From Lanius collurio (lineage: Eukaryota; Chordata; Aves; Passeriformes; Laniidae): a stretch of DNA of 64,000 bases. Shown piece by piece: positions 43,601-56,857 of this stretch. The notes below the pieces were generated by a model that did not search any database, was not told the origin of the DNA, and worked only from the letters and a program-made list of their open reading frames with translations. The stretch spans positions 824,097 through 888,096 of the forward strand of contig JACBWW010000051.1 in assembly GCA_020086605.1 (NCBI GenBank), in the 5' to 3' direction. Numbering within the stretch: the stretch's first letter is position 1; each line of letters begins with the position of its first letter. The position numbers and the translations under genes were made by a program.

Positions 43601-46600
43601 AACTTACTCAGGACAGATGGAGTTTCTGGTATTCCCATTTCATTTCTGTGACCAGATACTACCTTTTTTTAGACCAGACATTGTCTACTGCTTATTTACA
43701 GAGCCTGTCCCAAATTTTTAATTAGATACAAAGGCATTATAAGACTAATAAATAGCAATTCAACAAGCTGCACAGGAGCCACATGGCTAGTCAGGCAATA
43801 TTTGTAAATGCCTGTGTTTTAGAGAGCTAATAGGAGCTGTGCAATAGAGACAGTGCATTGCTCATAATTGATAAACAAATTGGTAATTAAATATTCATCT
43901 TGCTATTCATCTATTAAGCCACGTAAGTAAATCTGGGTTTAGTTTCTGTTTTATGGGGAAAATGTAGACAGGCCTATTATTTTATGGAAGATGATGTATT
44001 TTCAGGCTTTTATGCTTTATTTCAATGTTGTATCTTAATGAATTGAACTGTTGGCAGACATGCAGTCCCCAGAGGTTTCATAATGCTCAGAAAACCCCAG
44101 GAGTCTTCTTCTGATTCTTTATTAAGGCAAAATATGACAGCTGCAAATCAGATTTGTAGATCTGCATTGGAAAATAGTCCTAACATTAAAAGTAGGCATA
44201 AGTGGATTACCACTGCACCTAGAAATCCCTGCCAGCCCGATATACAGCCTCGGGTTCTAGGATGGGTTGACTACAGCATATGGCATTTGGCATTGCCAGG
44301 GAGATGCCTCTGAGAACTCAAAACATTTCCTGTCTGAAGATTTTAATCTAGTGAATGGGTACAAGATACTACTACCTGCGTCTTGCTTTTGGCAGAATTT
44401 AAACATATTTGTATTCACTTTGCAGAGGAGCAAATAATGACACAAGCTGTAAGTCAGAAAAAGCAGATAACTATTAAAGTGTTCTGGGTGTTGTTTTTGT
44501 TCTCATTATGGTATGGGAAGGCAATATTCTTATATTTTTGAAAAAGCTGTATTAAATTATTACCCTAAACATACTTACTAAAAGAATAATTTCTCTGTAG
44601 GACAGTGAAACATTTAAAGCAGAAGGCAGGCACAATAGACTGAAATGCCTATTTTTATGTTTGCTACCCCAATGGAAATCCTCAGTTTTAAGCCAATATT
44701 CTGAAGATAGCCCTAAAATACCTTAATAGACGTACATTAAGATTTTACTCCCATTATGAATATCCACCTATCCTAGTAAGCAAGTCAACAGGGAATATTT
44801 TAGCTTTTAATTTTTTTTTTTCATTCAAACTCTTCCTTATTTCAACTTGCATGAACCACTGTTTAACATTACTGCATCCAAATATCATCATTTGAGAGAA
44901 AACACAGGAGGAGTTTAATTATTTGACTTTCATATACTACCATTAAAACGGGTTACAGACACTTCTGTGAGCAGGAATTCTGCTATGGTAGCAGCTTATA
45001 ACAGTTTGATATTACTCTTAGGGGATAAAAACCAGTCTAAGGTAACTACACCTGCATATTCTTTTGGAGAATAATAGATAACAGTTATTTCTAAAATATG
45101 AACACCAAATTTTTCCTAAAATAATCCAGATATTCCTGCTGGTCAGTCATGCATCAAACCATAACAATTAATGAACATTTACTAAACACTAACTCTTGAA
45201 TAGTTGGTTCACTGAAAATAATCTACATTTCAGGATAGTGTCTTCAAAGAGTAAAACTGAAGTACAATTCCCTTCATTCCCTACCTTTTGTATTCTACAC
45301 TTTTTTCAGCTGATTAGTTGTGTGGCAAATAAGTATTTACATAAAAAATTTACACGATTGAATAAAAAAACTAATTCAGTAAGCAGGCATTTTGAATCCT
45401 TCCGGTCATGCAGACTTCCAAGATCTATGTATGTGTACTTTTTTCGAACAGCAAAATCAGAACTCCTTAGAACCATTTATACTTATATAATCCTTGTAGA
45501 GACAGACAAGACTATAGGGAGAAACCAAAGGCTTCCCAAGAAACTAGACAATGAAGTGCCAACAAGAAGGACAGAGACCTGTCCTGGAATGGCTGGGAAG
45601 AGCTCAGGGCAGATACATTTGAGTGTCTTCTGTACTGGCTGCTTCAGCCCTTGGATAAAAATCTACAGAGTTGTCTTGCCACTTTCTTTAGTCATTCAGA
45701 CACCTCTCTGTTCATCATCTGCTCTGTAGCTTCTTTTCAAACCACTATGGACCCATCCTGTGGCAGCAGAGCAATAGGAAATCCAAGACCATCTTAACAG
45801 CACAGGCCAAGGCCATGGAATTTAACACAAATGCCATATCCAACAAAAAAGCCTGTGAATCCAATCAACACAGATAATTAATAGCCAGGGTTTCTGGTTT
45901 CAGCTCTGTGTTCAGTTATGACCACAATAAAAATGATCTCGCCAGTTTATGTGGCAGGGGTAGTTGCACCCATGTGACATTGACTCCCATCACCCTGCTG
46001 ATTGCTGTAAGACTCCTTGCAAAAATCTGGGTGGTGAGCAGGGAGAACCCTCCAGCCATGGAGCCATGACTGGCATGGAAGGGACATCACTCTTTGGAGT
46101 CAGTGCAAAAAGCACCCAGAGCACTCCTTCACTTTGCAGTCTCTTTCACAGTGACAGGTTAGATCTTTTTGATTTAATAGGCAGGTAAAAACCCAAACAC
46201 TATTCCTAGGGAATCAATATGTTTAAAATTCTCACAGAATGAGAAAATCTGACTTTTATGTTCAGGTTTGTATCTACAGAGATTCAGATTCAGGCATTCA
46301 AATCCACCTGCTTCTACCTAATCGTATAAAGAGTTGAAAGGCTCTTTGATGATTACTTTTCATCTTTTGAGAGGGGTTAAAGACTTCCTTAAAATTCCAG
46401 TGACATTAATTCAGCCTTTTTTTTTTCTCAGTTTTTCCTAGTATCAGTGTCAACTGACTCACCTCAGTAAAATGAAATCATGACTGTCCCTGATGAAAAA
46501 GGTTGTTGGGGCCTGAAAGCCTTCTCATAATGACTTCCCAACTGAACAAAGTATTCTTGAGGGTCAAAGTTTTTTTGTGAGTCTGTCTTTCATAAGGTTT

Positions 46601-46936
46601 TCCATATCTAAAAACATGGCTTGTTAGAGCTTAAACTCAGCTTCAGAAAGGTCAGATAAAGATAAAAAGAATTAATATACAAGTAACCAGAGAATAAGGG
46701 ATAATGTGGGATCTTACAAGCATTTTCACTGAACTTATTGCTGGGTAATTACAAAAGCACAGATGTTACAAGCAAGATTAGTTTTGCATTAAATATACTT
46801 GTGTAGACATAGTAGAACACATTATTAAAATTTTAAAAAGGCAGAATATTGAACATTTCTAATTTTATGATAAAATCAGTAAGTTAAGAGGTTGACACTG
46901 TATCTTAAAACACTTCCTGGTAAGCATAAAAAATTT

Positions 46937-47110
46937 TGTCACTCCAGCTATGTTTGCTCTAGTGCTAAAGATCTGATGAAAAAAAAATCATTGAGTAATT
47001 CTATTATTTGATTTCATCCTGGAAAAAACCAAAATATTATTGAATATGAAGAAAATCAATTTTCTTCCCATTATTATTTTGAAAAACAAGGATTGTCAAC
47101 AACTGTATGC
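46937..47110 (+). repeat. Dispersed direct duplication, copy A
   Basis: A ~175-bp segment beginning TGTCACTCCAGCTATG and ending near GATTGTCAACAACTGTATG. It is repeated in the same orientation at 49491-49674 with small indels and substitutions. Long identical stretches include ATGTTTGCTCTAGTGCTAAA and TTGATTTCATCCTGGAAAAA. No known repeat family was recognised. Confidence 0.9.
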
Positions 47111-49490
47111 CTCTATGAATATATTTTGATAAGTACTAGTGACTCCTTGAGACAAAGCACATTATCCCAACTCCCTTTTATAATTCCTGTTGGCAATGAA
47201 ATCATCCTACTCCAACTACTGGCTGACTTTCATAAACATCACAAGAGAAAATCATTGTAATGTCACTCTTGCCAGTTGCAGCTAGATCTAACTATTGTGA
47301 ATTGCAGGGAGAAAGCTTTGGTTCAAAAGGATTAAGACCAGGTGATATAGTAGTTAAAGAGCAGTGTACAGTCACAATTACTTTAGAATTAAAACAAGTC
47401 TGAATATTAAGTATTTTTACAATAGTTAATAAGCATGTTTAATTTACTGATTTAAATAATTTTAATGCGCTGTTAAAATAACTAAAGTTCAAGCAATCCT
47501 ATGATAAATTAGAAGGTTCCTGAGCACTTCAGCCTTTCATCTGCAGAGTACTGGATAATCTCTGTAGCCTATAAACTGCTCAGTTTAAGACTGACAGTCC
47601 ATGTCTGTACTGATGTTTCACTTCCAGACCCTTCTTATGTTCAAAACAACATGTTTGTAGTACAATGATTATAAGATGACTTGGACCTTTTCTTCCCTTG
47701 GCTTTATTTTATTACTCATCATCTTCCTCCTTTCCCAGTGGAAAAAAATTAATTCATTAAGGATGTTTGAAGATGAGGACAGCTTAATGTGTATACAGTA
47801 GAGATAGTTCATTTGAAATAGGTTTAGTTTTACCTGGGGCACATATATGTCCTAAATAATAAACATATTCCTCTAAGGCTGCTCTTACAGAGTTAAATCC
47901 CTTCGCTTTGCAAGTGCAATTTTTAGTTTCTCAAACCTCTGTCATTACATTGCATTTTTAGTAACCTACTTAGCTAAGATACTGTTTTGTTGGGGGAAGT
48001 TGTCACTGTATTTGAATAGATATAATTGAAAGGCTGGGTGGAAGTAAGACATACAAGTCTGTGTAACATGTAACAAGAGCTAGGCAGCATCCATGGGAGC
48101 TAACAATACTCAAACACAGCCAAATGTAAAAAAAAATTGTAAAATAAAATAAAATTAAATTAACATCACTAACTTTGAAGAGACCTTCAAAGTGAGATTT
48201 AGTTTTTAACTATTTGTATCAAATTAAATGGGAGAAACAAAGGAAAATATACTAGGGTGTTAAATGAAAATGTGTACATGTTGTAAAAACTACTGCAACT
48301 CTCTGCTGTATCTTGTGACTACAAAATATTCTACTTACATTTTTAGATACATGTTACCTACAATTCCATATGCCATCCTACAATGCTGACAACATATTCT
48401 CACAGAGGAATATAGTAGCCTAACATTAAGCATGGTCTTAATGTTCAAATAGCTGTCATCATCATTGTATACTTCTCAAACATTAACTCCCTCATTTTGT
48501 ATTGTTAAAACAAATTCTGAATTGTAAATAGTGTGTGTTTTAACACTGTCTTCTGAAACAAGGCATAATTGCCCTCATTTCAATGTACATCACAGAAGCT
48601 AAAAATACAGACACTTATCTCAAAAAGTGATGCAGTCTATTAAGTGAGTTCTTTGCTACTCTCAAGAAGATTGCATAATTAAGGCTAAAGAGCTGCAGGA
48701 TACAATTTATGTAATAATACTTTCTTGTATCATGCCCTACATAGGAGAATTTGAAAACACTTTTCAAGACTTAATGCATAAAGTACCACAACACCCTTTG
48801 TGAGTCTTAATGCTAGAGACTAGAAATATTAATGAAACTAGTCAGTAATTGCAATTTTTTCTTTCTTGTCCATTGTTCCAAGAATTGAGAAAATGATGAA
48901 AAAATTTGACTAATGCAGATAATGTGTTCTTCTTGATTGCAGCTCAATTTCTTTTATTTTAGTCTTGAGAACATGACTTTGAAGGGGAAGTACAATCATA
49001 CTGTGTAGGTAACAACCAGTCATACACAGTTGATTCCATTCTCAGTGCACAGGTTAAAAATACTCCCCAACAACTCACTTCCCTTGCCTCCTTCCAGAAG
49101 TTCTACAGTAAGTTCACACCCTACCCAGTCAAATTACAGAGAGCAATAACTATCTGACCTTACTTAACCCCCCTTCTCTTCTTATGCAAAGTGCCAAACC
49201 ACAAAATCAACAAAGAAAAAGCATTAAATTATTTGATTACCTTCTGAGGCTACCCAGTAATACTTACTCAAAACCAGAAGAAAACAAGTTTGAATGCTTT
49301 CAACCATCCTTGTAGTTCATGAAAATTTCCTTTCTTATCTGACAGTAGCAAACGTCTGGTCTGAAACAGAGCTAGTAGATTGTTCCAGCTACCAAATCCT
49401 GAGGTGAAATAGCAGTATCTTGGAACTGCATATGTTGACTTTAGTTATACAAATGCAAGAGCAATAACCAGGGCATTCATGACAGCATAC

Positions 49491-49674
49491 TGTCACTCCA
49501 GTTATGTTTGCTCTAGTGCTAAAGATTTGATCTAAGAAAAAAAGTTCTTGATTAATTCTATTATTTGATTTCATCCTGGAAAAAACAAAATTATTTTTGA
49601 ATATGAAGAAAATGAATTAATTTTCTTCCCACTATTATTTTGAAAAAACAAGATTGTCAACAACTAACTGTATG
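49491..49674 (+). repeat. Dispersed direct duplication, copy B
   Basis: Partner of the segment at 46937-47110, about 2.55 kb downstream. By eye it is roughly 85-90% identical with several short indels, so the event is old or the two are separate insertions of one unknown repeat. Confidence 0.9.
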
Positions 49675-49922
49675 ACAATATTTAGAGAAAAAATAGCATA
49701 CTTTCAAGTATAGGTATAGAAAAACCTTCAGATATCCTTCAATTCTGAGAGAAAAAATGTACCTTTGGTGACAAGAAAAGCAAAAGATTTCACCAAAAGA
49801 ATTTATTATTAGTGAATAGTACAAAGATTAAAAAGCTTAAATCAAAAATAAGTGTATGATAATCAGTAGTATGCCTATCTGAATGCAGTGCTGCAGAGAC
49901 TACCCATGAAAAAAAATCTTAC

Positions 49923-49927
49923 AATAT
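49923..49927. repeat. Target-site duplication, left copy (AATAT)
   Basis: AATAT directly before the TG that opens the LTR. It is matched by AATAT at 50837-50841 directly after the CA that closes it. A 5-bp duplication is typical of ERVL-class integration. Confidence 0.7.
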
Positions 49928-50836
49928 TGTCTTGGTTTGAAAAGACAGATGTCTGTTAAGGAAGACAGGAGCCTCCCTTGAAGTGAAGGATGCAACCCCC
50001 TTCTCTCTGAATTATTATAAATTTGAAATTAAGGGGCTTTCAGGCAAAGATATAAAGAATAGGAATAACAGTTCTTTACTAAAATACAGATGTATAAACA
50101 GGCAAACAAACAACAATAACTACAGTGGTGACAGCAAACAGAAGCACAAACCCAGTGCAGCCTCTCTCGGCTGTCAGGCCCTTTCCCCTTTGGTGCAGTT
50201 CCAGTCACAGCCGGCAGGGGCGCTGGCGGCTCCCGGTGAGCAGGGCAGGTGCGATGGTTCCCCCGCGGCTGCAGGGGGCGCTCCGGAGCGAGCTCGGGGA
50301 CCACGCAGTGATGGCGGCCTGAAATCCGGGAAGGGATGGCAGAAAGGCCTCACAAACCTCCCTGGGCAGCTGATCCTGGGGTCTGTCCGGGCTCTCCTGG
50401 CCAGGCGGGCTGGAGCAGCAGTAGGAGCACAGGTCCCGGGTGGCAGGCGAGATGTATCCGCCGGAGCTGTGGTAGGAATCCCTGGAGGTCTGGGCAGGCA
50501 GGACGGGCAGGGCTGCAGAGCAGCGAAGGCTGAGGCAGCAGGGGCTGCAGCCCAGCTCCCAGCCGGGCAGGGAAGGACAGGTTTGGGATCCCGGGGTTTC
50601 TCCACCAGGGAGGAGAAACAGCAGGAAGCCTGCAGTGCTGACGAGAGTGGCAGCCTCTCTCCCTGTCCCCATCTGAGCAGAGAGTCCCGGGCACTCCCAG
50701 GTGAAGACAGCAGCCCAAAATGGGCTCCTTCTCTCCGTGGCCAGTTCTTTTGTTTCTCCTAAGTACTCAGCAATTGTTGCCTCGGTAACATATATGGGAG
50801 AAAATTCCTCAAAAGGGAACTCCCAAAACCCCAACA
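49928..50836 (-). mobile_element. Solo LTR of an avian endogenous retrovirus, minus strand
   Basis: A 909-bp element with TGTCTTGG at the left end and CCCCAACA at the right end (canonical TG...CA), bounded by the 5-bp duplication AATAT. No retroviral internal sequence lies beside it, so it is a solo LTR left by recombination between two LTRs. The centre is GC-rich and CpG-rich. On the minus strand the end of the element runs through CTGTTATTCCTATTCTTTAT and ends TTTTCAAACCAAGACA, which resembles an LTR family common in songbird genomes, so its sense is opposite to GABRG2. Large open frames on both strands (for example 49983-50762 + and 50205-50837 -) are products of the GC-rich composition. 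Confidence 0.85.
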
Positions 50837-50841
50837 AATAT
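50837..50841. repeat. Target-site duplication, right copy (AATAT)
   Basis: Right partner of 49923-49927. Confidence 0.7.
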
Positions 50842-51303
50842 AAAAATAATTTTTAAGGAAAAGAGTAGCTTTTCAGGAAAGGATAATGAGGAGTATTACT
50901 TTTATGACATTTGATTCATTTACTCCAGAAATGTAAACTTGAGAGATACAAACTCTTTGAGATAAAATTGCTATGATAGTGGAATTTTATTCCAAAACCA
51001 AGGTTGCTAGCTCAAGGTAACGCAAATAAACAGCGAATAAATTGTTTCATGTTGATAGCTCCTTTAAGAACTTTGTTTACTCCTGTATTTCTGTATTCCA
51101 ACATTCATTTGGCATAAAAAGGTGTTCACACAGAGATGTTAGGATCAAGAAACAAGGAGGAAACTACATCAGTAAAACAAGTTGTTGCGATCCAGTTTAA
51201 ACACAGAAGAGCAAAGAAAATTAAGTCTCTGAGTATAAACCAGAAAGAACTTAGAAGGTTCAAAATATAACTAAAAAAGAGATTAAAACCAAAGGAGGTT
51301 AGA

Positions 51304-52110
51304 TGCTGGTGCCAAAAAAAAAAAAAAAAAAGGATGTCTTTTATTTAAAAGTCAAAGATGTAAAGAGAAAGAGAAAAGGAAGAAATAAAGAAATAGAGAA
51401 AGAAGGGGGGGTGACAGGGAGAGGTGACCGGGGTTAGGTGGAAGCATATTTACCCATCTGAGGGTCCCAACGATGTCTTGTTGCTCCCCTCCATCTGGTC
51501 TGCTGCTGGTGAGAGTCCCCCATTACAAAGAGTAATGGATAAATATACTGTGGGCAGGTAGGAACGCCCATGTGCCTCCCGTCCAGGGGGCCAGTTTGTC
51601 ACTGTCCCTTGCAACTCTGGATCTGTGGCATCCTCTCTGGTGTAGGGTCAGGGCACCCCTTTGGGGGGCCTTTAATGGGCCTTGTCACCCCCTCTGTCCT
51701 TCATGCGGATGCAGCTTCTGCCATGGTGCAGGGGCCCCTCAGCTGGGCTCTTCTGCACAGTGGAGGATGGGTGTTCACTGCTTCTGGCCAGAGGTTTTTC
51801 CAGCACACACCCACAGCCACTCTCCCCCCACCTTTTGGTGCCAGGGTCTGTGTGAGCCTGGCAGCTGATAGCCCTGGGGCTCTGGTCTCCACCTTGGGGG
51901 TGTTAAGCTTGTGCTCTGTGAATGTTCCCCGCCCTGAGTTACTTTATCTTATCTTCATCCTGAGTGGTGTAAGGCCTCAGTCAGGGCCCCATTCAGGGTG
52001 TGGTAGTCTTCTCTGCAGCTTATATAATAATGCACTTTTATAGTTTTAAATGCCCTTCATTAAAATGTTTAAGTCATAAACACAATATTTCAGTCTCTGA
52101 CACACATTTT
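51304..52110 (-). mobile_element. Second LTR-like block, probably minus strand
   Basis: A GC-rich block (51450-52000) is preceded on the + strand by a purine-rich tract (51361-51410), an A18 run (51314-51331) and TTTATT (51340-51345), which is AATAAA on the minus strand. GC-rich body, then polyadenylation signal, then short tail is the layout of an LTR read on the minus strand. The boundaries are approximate and no target-site duplication was found. The + frame at 51570-52043 is not considered a gene. Confidence 0.5.
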
Positions 52111-53136
52111 TTCAAAAACTACCATCAGTCATCTTCTTTTGAACTTCTAGAAATAATAAAATGTTTAAAGTTGATCTGGCTGAGAACTGCTGGAATGCAC
52201 TTTGAAAACACCACTGCCATTTACATATTAAAAACTGAAAGTCATGTTAAAAACTAAGCCTTCAAGTTCAGTAGAGTAAAAAAGGGTAAAGCAGTATTTT
52301 AAATGTTTTTTTGGTTACTCTTTCTCTCCCACATGCAGTATGTGCACATGAACAGCTAAGTACATTGTAGGGAATGTGGCCGGCAGAGTTGAGCCAGGAG
52401 CAGACCCTGCTGCTGGGCACGGCCCTATGGAGGAGCAGTGTTGCATTTGCCTGGTGGGAATGTTGGTTTCCGGAAACTGGATGTCATTTTCATACCTACG
52501 TCTATTCCAGGAAACTCATGAGCCCCTTCAAAGCAAATATTTTGTTGAAAGTTTTGTTGAAAAGTTGTGTGAAAAGTTAATGTTTGCAATTTTATTGCTT
52601 TGCCCCTTGGGCTTTGAGTATCCTTCTCTCTTTATGGCATCTGAGGTAACATCATGACTGTACCAGAGAGAGTGAATAACCACTGCATCATTTCTGCATC
52701 CAATCTGTTACCCCACCCTGAAGTCTGGCAACCTCTACAGAAAGATAAACACAACACATATTGAAAGACTCTTTTGATCATATCAACCTTTTCTGATGCC
52801 TGTCACTTGTTGCAGCCTTACCTCTCTTTTACAAACACAGCACTCGAATTTCCAAAAAAAATAACAAGACCCCACAGAGATCTGGTTTCCAGTGGCATAT
52901 TACATCATGATATGTAGGGTACACCCCAGCCTGCATGGTACAGCTCAATCCATATCTCCCTCCCCACAGTCCTGGGGGACTCCAAATGCATGCTTCCCTG
53001 TATGCACAGTGCTTCACAGTGCTTCGGACCCAGAAGTGCCAGTTCATTTTTAAAAGCTTCCCAGGACATAACATTTTCAAATGTTAAAAGAAAAAAAGTC
53101 TTTAAAAGACATTACCCATGGGATTCACGGTGTTGT

Positions 53137-53158
53137 AACCTCACTTTTAAGTGAGGTT
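53137..53158. repeat. Short perfect inverted repeat (10-bp arms)
   Basis: AACCTCACTT (53137-53146) and AAGTGAGGTT (53149-53158) around TT. Confidence 0.85.
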
Positions 53159-56100
53159 TCAAGAAGGTATTAAAAGGTTGCACTTTCAGGCCTGAAAACA
53201 CAATGTGATGGCAATACACACTGTGACATGGAATGGGGACTCCCAGGCGAACCTGTTTTGTAGTAGTTGTGAACGTTATCCTGAACACGTCTGTTTAAGA
53301 AATAAATAGTTCTTCAAAAGTGTCCTCTTGAAAAGAGCAAGACATTTAAATACCTTGTAGGATTTGGACTAGGGTGATTACATACACCTAGAAGCTCTAC
53401 CTCTACCTGCTAAACTGGTAACTGAAGCTTCAAGATGGTTATCTGTAGTCTTTAAAGATTTTTCTCACATCCTGTGCTTGATTTGTTTGACTTCAAATGG
53501 CAATACTGGGTATAAATTATTCATGATTCATAGCTGTCTCTTTTGAGACATGATCTTCAAACTAAGCATCCTCTTTAACTCTGTTCTTCCCTTCAGGCCT
53601 GTTGCATGCAGGCCTGTGGCCTTACTCTTGGTATTAAGAACAATTTTAGAACATCATCTCTTTGTTTGCCATTTTTCAGAGCTCCTCATTCTTTCTTTCT
53701 TTCCTAATTTCTCAAACACCTGCTATGTTTTTTAAACTCTACATTCATTTACTATTTTAATAATAACCTAGTTCCTTCTACTTCTTTATTTCTTCTCTGA
53801 TTTTAAAAATCTTTTCGTTCCCCCTTCTAATAGCTAAAGAGATACTGGTTTTAAAAGCTTTTTCTTCAACATTTCGATGTCAATATTATCCTCCTAGAAA
53901 GCTCAAGAGGTTAAAAACACACCCAAACACATTTGCCATCTCCTTTCTTATCATATAAATAACCGTTCTATTAGAGCAAGGATTTTTTTCCATTTCATTT
54001 CCTCACCAATCACACCTTAGACAATTTTGCAACACCTACTTTTTCCAGCTACTGTTAACTGAGATTGTGAACAAGATTAATTTGCACATTGCTGAAGATT
54101 TGCACTTGGCTTCTGCAAGACAAAACACTAAAGAAATGAGAAACAATTTGGAATCTGCACACAGAACAGGCCTTGTTCTCAGGCAAACCGAGAGCAGGAG
54201 AATGAAGATCATGTTTACCTTTCAAATACTAATCCACAATAACCTCTTCTAGAAGAATGTCTCAAATTGAAAAATAAATATATTTATCATATTTTTATAA
54301 ATTTTTTTTTCTAAATAGATCTAAACACCAACAACAAGAGCATATTTTTAATAGTCACAGATGTAAACTCTGGAGCACTCTCTTCCAGGTAATTTGGTAA
54401 TCTCTTTATAAATTATGGCTTTAAAGTATGGTTTTAACAGATTTTAGATGCTTACAAAATGTTGATAATAAATGAGTTACTCTCAAATAAGTCAACATAA
54501 ACACAGATCCAGATTCTTCTAGTAAAACTATTTTCCTTTCATTCTGAGCTTTTGTATGTAGGATTTTAAAAGCAGAAGTCGTGTGTAATATAGGAATATA
54601 TGTAACACATCACTTATTTCTGTAATACATGTGACTACATAATATGTATATTCCTTTTATTAAACTCAGTTCATGGAAAAATGTAACACTACAGCTCTAA
54701 ATCCTATGAGGCAGGCACCCTTCTTGAAAAGTGCACATCTATGGGAGCAGCCTCCTCCTGTACATTCATATGTACAGCAGGAGAAAAGCACAGCTCAAGT
54801 GGGAGTGAATGCACTTGTGTGAGACAGCATGTTCCACTCACAAAGGAGGTAGGCAACAGCTATGTAATCACTGAGACAGAAGGTTGTGCTTCACACGCCT
54901 TGAGCAGACCATGCAAGATGAAGCTAATTGTTTTGTTCTTTTGAGCTATGTAGAACTCTGTTAGAGCTAAAAGCTATCACAACTATCTTGGCTTCAATTT
55001 TAGGCAGCCATGAGGAAAACAAGTGCACTTTCATCTACTTTTAAAAAGACTCTAAGATCATCTACACAGACCCATCACCACTGTCACCATAAAGTATCTG
55101 GGGAGGAACTCAAAACTGGAGCAGCACTATAAATTGCAGGCATAGGTGGGAAGCTTCCTTCTACTTGATAGTCCAAGAATTCAATACTTCTGTCAGGCAG
55201 CTGTTTCTAAGGGTCATTCTATTGGTGTCTCTGTCTCAAGAAAATTAATCATTCCATTCCTAAACAGTCCCATGGCACTCTGTATAAGCAGAGAAGAGAG
55301 ATAACTCAGCCTATAATTGAGCAGTAGTGATGCTGGGAACCCTGGGAGCAGCTCCATTGGGCTGTGGGTTCAGAAGGGTGTCATGTAACACCTTTCCTGG
55401 TATACAAAGGGACTATACATTGCTACACACAGGTACCGAGATTACCATGGTAATGAAAATTATAATTAAAAACTAACGAGCAGAACAACAACAACATAAC
55501 ACCACCTCAACAAAATTATGAATACTGAAACTTCACAAAAAATGTATTATTCTTCTCCCTTCTTTCCCCTTACATGAAATACACATGCAGAGAAATGTTC
55601 AAGACTAATTAAACAGCAGTTGCTCTTGGTGTACCCAATTTACGTGTCCACCTGCTAATAAAGATGAACACTATGATATGCACTGGAATTCCCACACAAG
55701 AAATTAGCATTAGAACTCAGAAAGCTGTATGAGCATACTCCCTTCCTACCAGAGTATCTGGGTAAACCATGGGTTTCTGAAGAACCTAATACATCCACAA
55801 GTAGCCATGGAAAGCTGATTGGGAGAATGAATTCCTTGCAGATTTCTGCAAGCTTTTCAACAGTGAAAGCCTTTACGATAAACCCATGAATTTTTAAGCA
55901 ACAGAATTATCTTTATTACGTAATTTCATTTTAAGTCTAGATACAACAGAGGCAAGTAACAGAAGTTTAAAATGCATTTATGTTTTGCTGCCAGCTGTAT
56001 CTGTCACTGATAAAAGAAACAGAAAACTGTGGACTGTCTCTCTCAATGGCATAATCACTACCTGGTTTATGCACTTACTCAGATATCAATTAACTTGTAA

Positions 56101-56857
56101 ATGAAACATTTGGTTACTCTTCAACTACATAAATATCCTGTAAGAATCAAGGGTATCAAGAAGTTCAGAATTACCATAGTCGTTCAAGAAGCCATATCAC
56201 TGAGTGTTTTGCCATATCTGAATATAGAAAGTGAAAGGTGCAGGGATCCAATCCTACATGTCAATGACATAATAAAACACTCATGCATTTTCCCACATAA
56301 GTTTAGAGCAGAATCTCCAGCTGCTGTTGGAACACAGTGTGCATGTGTTCCAAACGGCTTTCATGGACCAAGAGAAACAGCCGTCCTACAGCTGTTCCAT
56401 TAGAGAAGTGGAACTAGACTTGAGATCTCTTGCCTGCTGCTTCAGTGTCCTGATCAATAATCCACACCCGTTCTTTGACTTTTTTGGGGGCTGTGATGTT
56501 TTCCAACAGGACAATTTACATTTTACTATGTATCTTTGTTGGGTTCTTGTGCTCAAAGACATTTTCTGTTCTTACTGAGCTCTCTGAAGCCCTCGACATT
56601 TGGTAGGTGACCCCACTGCGTTGGGTTTGATTAGTACAACTTTTGTTCTTTGATGTTTTGCCTTCCAGGGTCTCATACTCAAGTAAAATTTAGTCTTTTC
56701 TTGGTTACTTGAATTGGTTTCCTGAGGATTTAAGATTAAATCTCCACTGATGAAATATCCTAAAATATTTAACAGAAGCTAAAAATAAATGGAATTGAAA
56801 CACTCAAAAATAAGGAAAAAAAGTCTATCTAATGCTGGAATCTGAGCAACAAAGCAG

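Noticed and set aside
45196..45729. 177-codon open frame on the + strand in intron 6
   Set aside because: It begins at TTG rather than ATG in the sequence, has no recognisable domain or splice structure, and lies in ordinary intronic DNA. A chance frame is the simplest explanation.
49983..50837. Long open frames on both strands (259 codons + and 210 codons -)
   Set aside because: They lie wholly inside the GC-rich solo LTR. Low stop-codon density follows from composition, and no viral or cellular protein motif is present.
51570..52043. 157-codon + frame in the second LTR-like block
   Set aside because: Repeat-derived GC-rich sequence without recognisable motifs.
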